Positions 56,546 to 64,000 of a stretch of DNA of 64,000 nt are shown piece by piece. Numbering within the stretch: position 1 is the first letter of the stretch; each line of letters begins with the position of its first letter. The notes under the pieces were generated by a model. It made no database searches, had not been told where the DNA came from, and worked only from the letters and a program-made list of their open reading frames with translations. The stretch is taken from contig NZ_CP123897.1 in the NCBI RefSeq assembly GCF_029910655.1, positions 3,647,547-3,711,546 of the forward strand, in the 5' to 3' direction. Both the position numbers and the translations under genes were made by a program. This DNA is from Methylomonas sp. UP202. GTDB taxonomy: Bacteria > Pseudomonadota > Gammaproteobacteria > Methylococcales > Methylomonadaceae.

Positions 56546-56962
56546 CGCGAACCACCGTCCTGGCAAGCGAACGCCTGAAGAAGACCGCAACGCCGCGCTT
56601 TACGCGCGCTGGCGGCCCGATGCTGTCCATCGATGCGAGACAAGCCGGAAAAGTTCGGCATGATCGACCTCCAAAGTCTCGGTCAGATACCCAACGCTCA
56701 TGAAAATCTTATCCCGACGGGAAATGAAAGACAGCGTCGTGGGAGCGGCTTCGGCCGCGATTAATGGTGTTTCGTCGCGGCTGAAGCCGCTCGCATAATG
56801 ACATTCAACGTCAGGAACGACGCTATTCAGCATAGTCACGAATGGCCTCAATCCAAGTGTCTTCCCCCATTTAAAAAAGGGGGACTGAGGGGGATTATTT
56901 CAATACATCCCGCTACCCTTTTACAAAGCTGGACGACAACTCGTCGAGTACTGGCCGCCGCG
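56546..56962. repeat. Repeat-containing stretch without a gene
   Basis: Contains an inverted pair of GTGGGAGCGGCTTCGGCCGCGA-type elements (56740-56797) and a CCCCCATTTAAAAAAGGGGG segment followed by ACTGAGGGGGATT (56865-56900). Both types are common dispersed repeats in proteobacteria. The small frames here are not convincing. Confidence 0.6.
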
Positions 56963-57670
56963 TCAATCGCCGCCGCCGCAGCCGCCACCACAACCGCCAT
57001 CGCCGCCGTCACCATTACCGCCATCGCTACTGTCGCCGCTCCAGGACCCGTCGCCGAAGCCGTCGATCGAGCCGTCGAAATCGTTGCTGGAGAAATCCCC
57101 GCCGCAGTAGGCCGTCCCTCCGCCGGTATCGTCTTCGCGCCGCACGCCGCGACAATCCGGCACATAGACAAAGCCGTCGGCAATCTGGAGTTTTTTATCG
57201 ATAGCAAACAGCAACGGCAGACGACTGGGATTGCGCGGATCGATATTCTCGTCGCGGCAAGTCAGCCACCAAATTCGGCGCAAACCGCTGTTGTTTTGTT
57301 TATCCCGGCTCAACACCACCGCCGGCGTATGGTGCAGAAAGCCGCCAAAGGCTTTTTTGCAGAAACTGTCGTAATGGCGGGTATATAAAATCAATTCGTG
57401 CCAGAGATCGTCGACCACTTGCGAGGGCATGGACACGTAACGGCGACCACCCAGCAAATAAGCCAGGAAAAACTGCCGCAAGGCGCGCCCCACCAACTGG
57501 CAATCCTTTAATGCCAATTCCGGCCGGCGCTTGCGAAGCTTGTCGTAAAGCGCCGGCGGAAAACGGTAAGTACGAATATAGTCGGCACGGGCGGAACGCC
57601 GTAAACGCCGCCAAAACGCTATCAGCAATACCAGCAGACCGGCGATGAAAAACAATACGGGTAGAGTCAT
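56963..57670 (-). CDS. Glycine-rich domain protein (GRDP-like) with membrane anchor
   Basis: A 235-residue protein: an N-terminal membrane helix (LPVLFFIAGLLVLLIAFW) and basic stop-transfer, then a domain with VDDLWHELILYTRHYDSFCK, the signature of the glycine-rich domain protein family (DUF1399-like). The C-terminal tail (about 180-235) is Gly/Asp/Ser-rich and ends CGGGCGGGD. Function is not established in bacteria. Confidence 0.7.
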   Translation of the reverse strand: MTLPVLFFIAGLLVLLIAFWRRLRRSARADYIRTYRFPPALYDKLRKRRPELALKDCQLVGRALRQFFLAYLLGGRRYVSMPSQVVDDLWHELILYTRHYDSFCKKAFGGFLHHTPAVVLSRDKQNNSGLRRIWWLTCRDENIDPRNPSRLPLLFAIDKKLQIADGFVYVPDCRGVRREDDTGGGTAYCGGDFSSNDFDGSIDGFGDGSWSGDSSDGGNGDGGDGGCGGGCGGGD

Positions 57671-57853
57671 GCGCCAAGTTTAGGCCATACGCCTGTCGTT
57701 TGCTGGGGTATCCGGGTTTCGCGGGCGTTGACTAAAACGGGGTACGCTACGCCGTTGCTTAGCCTAATGGCTTTAGTCGCAAGCAGACCCGCATGGCCGA
57801 TAGGCTTTGACTAACTCCAAGAGCGCGGAAGACAAGGCGGCCGGATTTCGAGC

Positions 57854-57881
57854 AAAAAAAAAGCCGCCCATCCCGGGCGGC
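57854..57881 (-). terminator. Rho-independent terminator of the secreted two-repeat protein gene
   Basis: Perfect 7-bp stem GCCGCCC / GGGCGGC (57863-57869 and 57875-57881), followed on the minus strand by nine T (A run 57854-57862 on the plus strand). It lies about 40 bases after the stop at 57923. Confidence 0.85.
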
Positions 57882-57922
57882 AAAGTGGATAACGAGGTTT
57901 GCAAATCGATACGAGCGGCGGC

Positions 57923-58618
57923 TTACGGCAGAGTGCAGGTACCGTCGCCGCCATCGCGGATGTAGTAGTCGGTGGACAGCGTGCCGTTCGCGGCCGAGAT
58001 CACGTTCGGGCCCGCGCCCAAAAACACCGGCACGGCTTTACGCGTGGTGCCGTTCAATTGGGTTAACGGCGTGCCGTTGATCGACACGTTCAATAGATAA
58101 GTGCCGTTATCGAACAGGTTAACAAAGGGTTGGGCATTGCCGGTGGCCGGATTGAAGGCGCAACCGGGGCTGACCAGCGCGTAGGATTTGCCGCTAGCCG
58201 CGTACTCTAAGGTGCCGTCGCTGCTGAAGGTATTGCCCGAGGTATCCGGCAGGCTGCAGAAATCCGCTTGGACCGTGAACGTATAGGTGTCGGCAACCCG
58301 TTTGGACAGAGCCACCACCACGCTGTTATTGCCGTCCGCCAGCCAAACCGGCACGGCGGGCTGGGCTGCGGTCACTTTAGCGACCGTGCCGCCATTGAGG
58401 CGAACCGTGGCCGTGGTTTTGGCATTGGGATTGAACAGCCCCGCTTGAATCGTAGCGGCTTGGGCGCCGGTCGCCGGATTGATCGCGCAAGCGACGGCCC
58501 CCGACGCGAAGGTTTTACCGCTGGGACCGATTTGCACGGTGGTAGCGGCAACGGCGCTGGCCGACAGGCCCAACACGGTAAGAAAACTGAATAGCCTGAC
58601 GGATAAGGCGTGGTTCAT
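57923..58618 (-). CDS. Secreted protein with two internal repeats, function unknown
   Basis: A 231-residue protein with a signal peptide (cleavage after SAVA, residue 24). The mature part is a tandem duplication: repeat 1 (about 33-121) and repeat 2 (about 142-228). Matching pairs are SGKTFASG / SGKSYALV, ACAINPATG / GCAFNPATG, AVPVWLADGNN / AVPVFLGAGPN and CSLPD / CTLP. Each repeat has two Cys (44 and 121; 153 and 228), probably a disulphide. A strong terminator follows. I do not know the family. Confidence 0.75.
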   Translation of the reverse strand: MNHALSVRLFSFLTVLGLSASAVAATTVQIGPSGKTFASGAVACAINPATGAQAATIQAGLFNPNAKTTATVRLNGGTVAKVTAAQPAVPVWLADGNNSVVVALSKRVADTYTFTVQADFCSLPDTSGNTFSSDGTLEYAASGKSYALVSPGCAFNPATGNAQPFVNLFDNGTYLLNVSINGTPLTQLNGTTRKAVPVFLGAGPNVISAANGTLSTDYYIRDGGDGTCTLP

Positions 58619-58873
58619 ACGGTTTGTTCTCCTGAACGAATAAGATTAGGAAGCCAAAATCCTATTCGACGGCGATAAGCTCAAGCTGAATACCCCATTA
58701 AATTTAAGTTAAAGTCCCGCGCCAGTGCACCGCGCTTACCGGCCGAGGGCAGCCGGTTGGCGACGATACCGTCGGCACCGGCCAGCCGCGAACCGAACCT
58801 GCGCGAACCGCTCGCCGCCGGCCCCGCCACCCCGCCCGTTCGAATTCGGCGCCGCGTTTGGCGTTACGGCTTG

Positions 58874-59290
58874 CTCGCAAGGCTTTTTGCTTTACGTGCA
58901 AGGCTTGGAGGCTTGCGTTTATCGCTCGGAGTGTTGCGCGCAAGGCTTTTTGCTTTGCGGGCAAGACTCGTAGCCCTGCGTTTATCGCTCGACGGGTTGC
59001 GCGCAAGACTTTTTGCTTTGCGGGCAAGGCTCGGAGCCTTACGTTTATCGCTCGGCGGGTTGCGCGCAAGGCTTTTTGCTTTGCGGGCAAGGCTCGGAAC
59101 CTTGCGTTTATCGCTCGACGGGTTGCGCGCAAGGCTTTTAGCGTTGCGGGCAAGGCTCGGAACCTTGCGTTTATCGCGCTGAGCATTGCGCGCAAGACAA
59201 TTAGCGTTGCGAGCAAGGCTCGGCGCCTTGCGTTTATCACGCCGAGCATTGCGCGCTAGGCTTTCGGCGTTGCGGGCAAGGCTATCTGAT
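58874..59290. repeat. 63-bp tandem repeat, about 6.6 copies
   Basis: Units start at 58874, 58937, 59000, 59063, 59126, 59189 and a partial one at 59252, all exactly 63 bases apart. Each contains GCAAGGCTTTTTGCTTTGCG and a TTGCGTTTATCGC segment. Because 63 is a multiple of three, long frames open on both strands; the minus-strand frame would code a basic 21-residue repeat (AINARFRALPAKQKALRATR). Whether it is translated is unclear. Confidence 0.9.
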
Positions 59291-59783
59291 CGCTTGCGCC
59301 GCTTTTTCGGCTACCAGGTTTGGTAGGTCGGCCTGTTATAAATGAAATGTTCCTGAAAGGTCGCCTTCCATGAAAATCGCGATCTCCCTGGATCATTCCG
59401 TTCCGGAGCAACGGTTGATTGCCCCCAAACCCAAAGCGATCAAAGCAAATATCCGCTTTAAACAGCGTCAAGATTGACTGAATTGCCGGGGCAGTCGATG
59501 TTGAAACCCATTGGCAAGCATTAAAGGACTTGGAAACAGGCGGACGAATTTGCCCACCGATCAATTTCGCGTGAGCACAAAACCGTGCCCACCCAGACTT
59601 GTTCGGAGCGTCCTTAAAGACTTGTTGGATAAATGGGTTCGTTATAGCATTTAAAATTGTCAATAAATTTTACGCAAGCTTGATACGGCGTTTTTAATTC
59701 ATTGATTTTTAGCATACTTTACGAAGGCACAGAGTTTGCTGACTAACAGGGGTTTCCCCTTTTTAACCATGGAGTTCAAGATT
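59291..59783. other. Gene-free stretch upstream of the TLDc/PEP-CTERM gene
   Basis: About 490 bases without a supported gene. It includes a TTTGCCCACCGATCAATTTC...GTGCCCACCC segment (59550-59593) that resembles the repeat near 28914-28974. An AT-rich part (59640-59720) probably holds the promoter of the next gene. Confidence 0.45.
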
Positions 59784-60461
59784 ATGCAGCATCAAAACCA
59801 CATGATGACGACAGTCTGCCTGTCAGGCGTGTTGTTGGCGGCATCGGTTATGCCAGCCCAGGCGGCTATCATTGTCGGCGGCAGTTCGCTGTTGACCGAA
59901 ACCTATTTGAGTCAACTGGAAAATCAGCTTGGCGAAGGCCCTATCGCGTTGACCAATATATTCACTAAATCACCCGGCGCCACTTCCGTTGATTTCCACA
60001 ATGCGGTCGACAATAAAGGCCGGACCTTTGTGGTGATGCAAGCAGCGGAAGACAATGGAAATACCGCGGTGATCGGTGGCTACAATCCCGAATCATGGAA
60101 TTCTGTCGCTCATACCAACCCCTCTCAGACTAGCTCATTCCTTTTCAACTTAAGCGATAGTCAATTTTTTTTACAACTTGGTGCGTATATAACACTCAAC
60201 CAAAGCTCGTATGGCCCAAGTTTTGGTAGCGGCTACGATATCTTTGTCGATAGCAGTTTGAATAATGGTTATTCATACCTGGCGACCTACACCAATACTT
60301 CCAGCGGAAACTCCATTATCGACGGTTCACACTACAACGGCGTCAATGTCAGCTACGGTGCCATGGAAGTGTTTACGATCAGCCAAGTGCCTGTACCTGG
60401 CGCGGCCTGGTTGTTTGGTTCAGCCATTTTGGGTTTGCTGGGCTTAAAACGTCGCGGATAG
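59784..60461 (+). CDS. PEP-CTERM sorted protein with TLDc-like domain
   Basis: A 225-residue exported protein. The ATG at 59784 has GGAG 9 bases upstream and gives a signal peptide ending MPAQA. The body resembles a TLDc domain: VIGGYNPESWNSVA, TSSFLFNLSDSQFFL, GPSFGSGYDIFVD. The end is a sorting tail: VPVPGAAWLFGSAILGLLGL followed by KRRG. A short acidic/neutral core suggests a surface or matrix role. It is the second PEP-CTERM protein in this window. Confidence 0.78.
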   Translation: MQHQNHMMTTVCLSGVLLAASVMPAQAAIIVGGSSLLTETYLSQLENQLGEGPIALTNIFTKSPGATSVDFHNAVDNKGRTFVVMQAAEDNGNTAVIGGYNPESWNSVAHTNPSQTSSFLFNLSDSQFFLQLGAYITLNQSSYGPSFGSGYDIFVDSSLNNGYSYLATYTNTSSGNSIIDGSHYNGVNVSYGAMEVFTISQVPVPGAAWLFGSAILGLLGLKRRG

Positions 60462-61352
60462 AAAAGCTTGGCATGCGCGCGTCCTGAACTTTCCTGACCG
60501 ACGATTCGGACGGATGGCGATAGCCGTCCGAAGCGGTGCAGTTTGAAATATCAGAAAATTTTACATCTGGACCAATAGCTTGAGTCTGCCCAAACATGGC
60601 TAAAAATCTAGCGGCAAACGACCTTGAAGGAATCATAAACGTTCCGGCCGGTTCGCGGATGCCTACAATCGAATTCAGTCTGATTGCCTCGGCCTGGTGG
60701 AATGCCGACTAACCAACCTTAGCGCGCCGGCTCACGACCGAAACGAAGACCAGCCTGTAGCGTTATTGAACCTGTTGAACTTTTCCGGTATTTCGGTTTT
60801 AGAGCGGCGATTTGATCGGAATATTGGAAATCAATCGATCGTCATCGGGTGTCATTGAGGTTATACGGCGGCGCAATTCGGCCAAGAGCAGACAGCCCTT
60901 TAAATTTTTGATCGTCCGGTTAAGTGCTTCTAGCAGATGTAGGGTGGGCAAATTTGCCCACCATTGCAACCCACGTGGGCACAAAAAGCCGTGCCCACCC
61001 TTGGGTTTGCAAGGCATCGCCGGTAAGTCCTTGCAGGAGATCAAGGGCTAGGAAATACGGGCTTTGGGGTAGATGATAACTCGGAGCCCCACCGGTCGAT
61101 CCGACTTCTGGTTCCCAAGCCGGAGCTTGGAAACCGGAGAAAAAACGTTCAATCTGCCATGCACCGACTACAGAAACCCCCACATGTCGTGATATCCATT
61201 TTCAAGCACTCCGAAGTCGATATGGTTGTGAGTGAAATTACTTTCTTTAAGAGTAGTAACTAAGGAACCCGGAGTTTCCGATACAATACCAGAAAATGGA
61301 GTTTTTAGTCTAAAAAATAGAACTTTCGTAGCGAGCCAAAATAAATTTCAGA
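60462..61352. other. Gene-free stretch with dispersed repeats
   Basis: About 890 bases. A 39-codon frame at 60597-60713 has no family features. Copy B of the 130-bp dispersed element lies at 60871-61001. A GTTCCCAAGCCGGAGCTTGG palindrome lies at about 61108-61133. The remainder is AT-richer and leads to the next minus-strand gene end. No RNA gene was seen. Confidence 0.55.
60871..61001 (-). repeat. Dispersed 130-bp element, copy B
   Basis: Reverse complement of copy A at 30737-30865 with only scattered differences (such as CACGTGGG for CACGAGGG). It includes both palindromes and the ACCGGACGATCAA and TTTAAAGGGCTGTC parts. The full-length conservation points to a mobile or recently copied element. 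Confidence 0.85.
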
Positions 61353-63164
61353 TTATGCTTGAATTGACGATCCAAATTTAATCTGCGCCCACTTCCAAAC
61401 ATCTTCACTGAATACTGCACCAACAAAGCAACTGAAAAACAAAACGTACGCGTTAGGCTCTTGGTTATTTGAAGTTGAAATAAGTGCAAGACCTCCACGA
61501 GCAGTCAAATACACTATTAGAGCTGCCGACAGCCCACCCAAGATAACCTTGAATAAATTTGGTATTAATAGCTCCTCTTCATCTAATACCTGCAGGTCTC
61601 GACGGACAAAAAAAGCAATTGATGCGCCTAGCAATCCAAAACCCCACATACCAGTGATCAGACACAAGTCAAACGACTGGGTTTGGAGAAGCCACGAGTA
61701 TACCTGATAAATGAAACCCAAGCTTTGACCTTCTTGTATTTTTGAGCGAAAAGCTATTAGTGATTCTTGATAACTTATCTTGCAAACATCCAATTCACTA
61801 AGGATAGCCGAATAATCACTGTCTCTAACAAGCTTAGTCCAGACAAACTCCGAGCCGACAATTGATTGCGCAATCTTTCTATTGTACTCCACTTCAGTAA
61901 CTGAAGATAAGTAGAATCTTCTAAAATTAAGAGATGACTTATTTATCGCAATCTGACAAGAATTAAACCATCCAACTAAATTCTCAGTGTAGCTAGACAA
62001 AGCCTGAATATGACTTAAGTAATAATTGCTTAACTCTATTTCCGTCCTATATCTAATCTCTTGAGACCTATATTCTTCGATAGCGTTTGACTTTTCCTGC
62101 ATCAGCTTGTGAACCACTTGTTCTTTCAAAGAATTAAAATTTGTGGAAGCATCATTCCAAGAACCTCCAAACACTTCGACATTATTCCTCATATTCCCGA
62201 TACTAACATCCCAAATCGCCTTTGAAGACCCAAATTGATTTTTATTTGGACCACCCCCCTTTTCTTTTTCTTCAAAGACGCCTACGGAATCATTGTCTTT
62301 AAAAAGCCTACTAAATGCTTCTATATCTTTCTTTACCTGCTCTGAGTCAATACTTAGCTTTTTAATGTAATTACCACCTTCGTTTACTATTTTATCAGCA
62401 GCTTCGGAAAGCTTTAAATCAGAATATTCCTTCAAAACAGTTTTATCTGGATGTATCCATGATGTCGCAAAAATAGCCCCAAAACAAAAATAAAGCCCTA
62501 CCAAGAAAATCAAAGACAGTAAAAATATTTGCCTTGTTCTGCTAGGCAAATTTAAAAATGCATCAAATGAAAAACGCCCATGTATGACATTGTGAGAAGA
62601 CAATTCATCAACAATAAGATAAATCACATAATAAACAAAAGGAATGATAGATATACTAGATAAAGCTATACTAGAAAACTGATTCATAAACGAACCATTC
62701 ACAGATCGCATTACATTCGAAAACCCCTCAACCAAATAAGACACCCCATAATCCAAAGAAAAATCAATCCACCGTGTATTACCATCTTCAATTTTGACAA
62801 CATTTGCCATGTCAGATGCAATTTTTACCAAGTCAGAAGAAAAATAAAAAAAAGAATAAATTACGCCAACTAGATCATCTCTAAAAAAAAACACCACCAA
62901 GCAAGCCGAAATTATTTTATTTTTCTCGGATTTATTTTTGACAAGCCAGGATAAAATACAGCTAACAGCAGTTAAAACTCCATAAAAAATAAAAGAAAAA
63001 ACCAATGCAAGTATTAAAAAATTTATAACGTATGAAAGCATTATAAACGCAATCCCCGGCGTACTCGGAGGCGCCATCCAAAGATTATAATTAATAAAAA
63101 TACCCGTAACCGCCACAGCTAAAAAAACAACCAATAACACAAAAAAAACAAATATTTTTTTCAT
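61353..63164 (-). CDS. AT-rich multi-pass membrane protein, function unknown
   Basis: A 603-residue protein from the ATG at 63164. The N-terminal third has about five or six membrane helices (KKIFVFFVLLVVFLAVAVTG at the start). A long soluble, partly coiled middle (about 240-460) with few aromatic motifs follows. Three or four helices lie near the C-terminus (GMWGFGLLGASIAFFV, GGLSAALIVYLTARGGLALI, VLFFSCFVGAVFSEDVWKWA). Base composition is clearly more AT-rich than the core genes, indicating acquisition. I do not recognise the family; defence, transport or signalling cannot be chosen between. Confidence 0.75.
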   Translation of the reverse strand: MKKIFVFFVLLVVFLAVAVTGIFINYNLWMAPPSTPGIAFIMLSYVINFLILALVFSFIFYGVLTAVSCILSWLVKNKSEKNKIISACLVVFFFRDDLVGVIYSFFYFSSDLVKIASDMANVVKIEDGNTRWIDFSLDYGVSYLVEGFSNVMRSVNGSFMNQFSSIALSSISIIPFVYYVIYLIVDELSSHNVIHGRFSFDAFLNLPSRTRQIFLLSLIFLVGLYFCFGAIFATSWIHPDKTVLKEYSDLKLSEAADKIVNEGGNYIKKLSIDSEQVKKDIEAFSRLFKDNDSVGVFEEKEKGGGPNKNQFGSSKAIWDVSIGNMRNNVEVFGGSWNDASTNFNSLKEQVVHKLMQEKSNAIEEYRSQEIRYRTEIELSNYYLSHIQALSSYTENLVGWFNSCQIAINKSSLNFRRFYLSSVTEVEYNRKIAQSIVGSEFVWTKLVRDSDYSAILSELDVCKISYQESLIAFRSKIQEGQSLGFIYQVYSWLLQTQSFDLCLITGMWGFGLLGASIAFFVRRDLQVLDEEELLIPNLFKVILGGLSAALIVYLTARGGLALISTSNNQEPNAYVLFFSCFVGAVFSEDVWKWAQIKFGSSIQA

Positions 63165-63588
63165 ATAAAACCCATTAATTATAACCACAATAAATAATTT
63201 TCAGTTAATTACTGTTTTGCAATAGGAGTGACACTGAATACTGAACGAATTGTGGCGCACCAATGGCGTTCAAAGCCGCGTAGGGTATGCACCGCATATC
63301 ATATTCAAGGTTTCCGATGAGTCAAACGCCCAAGAAGGTACGCAATGCGTACCCTACATCACTCAATTCGGACAATAGTTGTCTATCAGCATAGTCCCAC
63401 CAAAGTCGTTATAACCCATCTCGTTATACACAAGCCACCCAGGCCAGAGGAATCAAGGCTTGATCACTCAGTAAAATCAGACCGAGTCTGCAGCAAGCCG
63501 ACACAAGATCAATGGCTTGCGATTGGTTTCGCTCTTGTTGTGCCGACTTGTGTTTAAGGCCATGGTTATAACCAGAAAGCAGCCACTA
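63165..63588. other. Intergenic stretch with a palindromic repeat
   Basis: About 420 bases between two minus-strand genes. The only clear structure is an imperfect inverted repeat at 63280-63357 with arms starting GTAGGGTATGCACC and ending ATGCGTACCCTAC, a common REP-like type. No gene is supported. Confidence 0.55.
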
Positions 63589-64000
63589 TTATGCGATATT
63601 GTTATGCGGAATCTCTCGGTTCGCATCAATTTGTTGTCGCATCCATTCTTTTACATCGGCAACATATACCCCCCACTGATCCGATGTAGCAACCAAATCA
63701 ACAACCTTTGCTAAGCCTGTGTCGCGGGCCCAGCCAAGCCGGTCTATTAGCTCTTGTATGTATTTGTGGTCGTCATTAACAGCTTGAATCTCTTTTGCGC
63801 ATTCGATGATCTCTTCGTACTCATCGTTATCAGTAATATTCATTGCGACTATGATACTGTGAAGGTATCTCTCTGGATTAAAACCTTCCGGTATCACAAA
63901 CTGAGCGATCTTCTGCAATGCGGATTCGCGATAGTTAACTGATTGTTGATCATCCCCGGTAAGTATCTTATTTATGCGATCTTGTTTTTCACCTTCGGTA
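63589..64000 (-). CDS. Unrecognised protein, cut by the right edge
   Basis: The frame that ends at 63589 is open to the right edge of the window; codons continue upstream of the TTG at 63918 (reading EGEKQDRINKILTG at the edge side). At least 137 residues are present. The sequence is hydrophilic and helical, with acidic stretches (DNDEYEEIIECAKEIQ) and a Trp-containing end (DQWGVYVADVKEWMRQQ). No motif is recognised. It lies 425 bases upstream of the AT-rich membrane protein gene on the same strand. Confidence 0.65.
   Translation of the reverse strand, partial: TEGEKQDRINKILTGDDQQSVNYRESALQKIAQFVIPEGFNPERYLHSIIVAMNITDNDEYEEIIECAKEIQAVNDDHKYIQELIDRLGWARDTGLAKVVDLVATSDQWGVYVADVKEWMRQQIDANREIPHNNIA

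Noticed and set aside
58704-59249. A 181-residue minus-strand frame over the 63-bp repeats
   Set aside because: Open only because the repeat length is a multiple of three. Frames on the other strand are equally open, and no start signal or domain supports it, so it is kept as a repeat only.
58874-59290. Possible CRISPR array
   Set aside because: Units are contiguous tandem copies of 63 bases without unique spacers, and no cas gene is nearby.
60597-60713. A 39-codon plus-strand frame
   Set aside because: Too short, without a ribosome binding site or recognised motif, and located in repeat-rich intergenic DNA.

Overview
The window is a chromosomal segment of a GC-rich gammaproteobacterium. 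The gene set points to a Methylomonas-like organism of the Methylococcaceae: a complete Entner-Doudoroff set, Na+-translocating NQR, the Xanthomonas-type order of type II secretion genes, PEP-CTERM proteins and the AmmeMemoRadiSam trio. The taxonomic guess is inference, because no methane or methanol oxidation gene lies in the window. No rRNA, tRNA, CRISPR array, integrase or intact insertion sequence was seen.

Layout. 1-2.7 kb: a cut-off gene, a membrane protein, a DUF2066 protein and purM. 2.7-5.2 kb: amrS divergent from amrB-amrA. 5.2-10.9 kb: the Entner-Doudoroff genes zwf, pgl, edd and eda, with a decayed methyltransferase between pgl and edd. 11-13.9 kb: a class D beta-lactamase coupled by ATGA overlap to a zinc dehydrogenase, then an old yellow enzyme. 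13.9-17.7 kb: a LuxR-type regulator and hybrid kinase divergent from a glycine-rich PEP-CTERM protein. 17.7-20.1 kb: ppsA.

20.4-41 kb: a type II secretion locus. gspB, gspA, a large KAP-type NTPase and a small lipoprotein lie on the minus strand; gspE-F-G-H-I-J-K-L-M-N-D lie on the plus strand. Between gspE and gspF sits a 3.8 kb AT-richer island with two BrnT/BrnA-type modules, a VapBC-like module and a TIR-domain protein. It is flanked by palindromic repeats and a duplicated copy of the 3' end of gspE.

41-47.4 kb: nqrABCDEF with a clear terminator, and nqrM beyond it. 47.6-49.6 kb: a metallophosphoesterase and ispG. 50.2-54.9 kb: a TorF-like porin, an ECF sigma / zinc anti-sigma / S8 subtilase unit, and proA. 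55-61 kb: a repeat-rich stretch with hypothetical, secreted and PEP-CTERM genes, including a 63-bp tandem repeat. 61-64 kb: an AT-rich membrane protein and a gene cut by the right edge.

How the genes work together. zwf, pgl, edd and eda turn glucose 6-phosphate into pyruvate and glyceraldehyde 3-phosphate, and PpsA can return pyruvate to PEP. GspA/GspB assist assembly of the GspD secretin, and GspE to GspN form the motor, inner-membrane platform and pseudopilus. NQR pumps sodium. The less explained parts are the KAP protein in the secretion locus, the TIR/toxin-antitoxin island, the sigma/anti-sigma/protease unit and the AT-rich right end.
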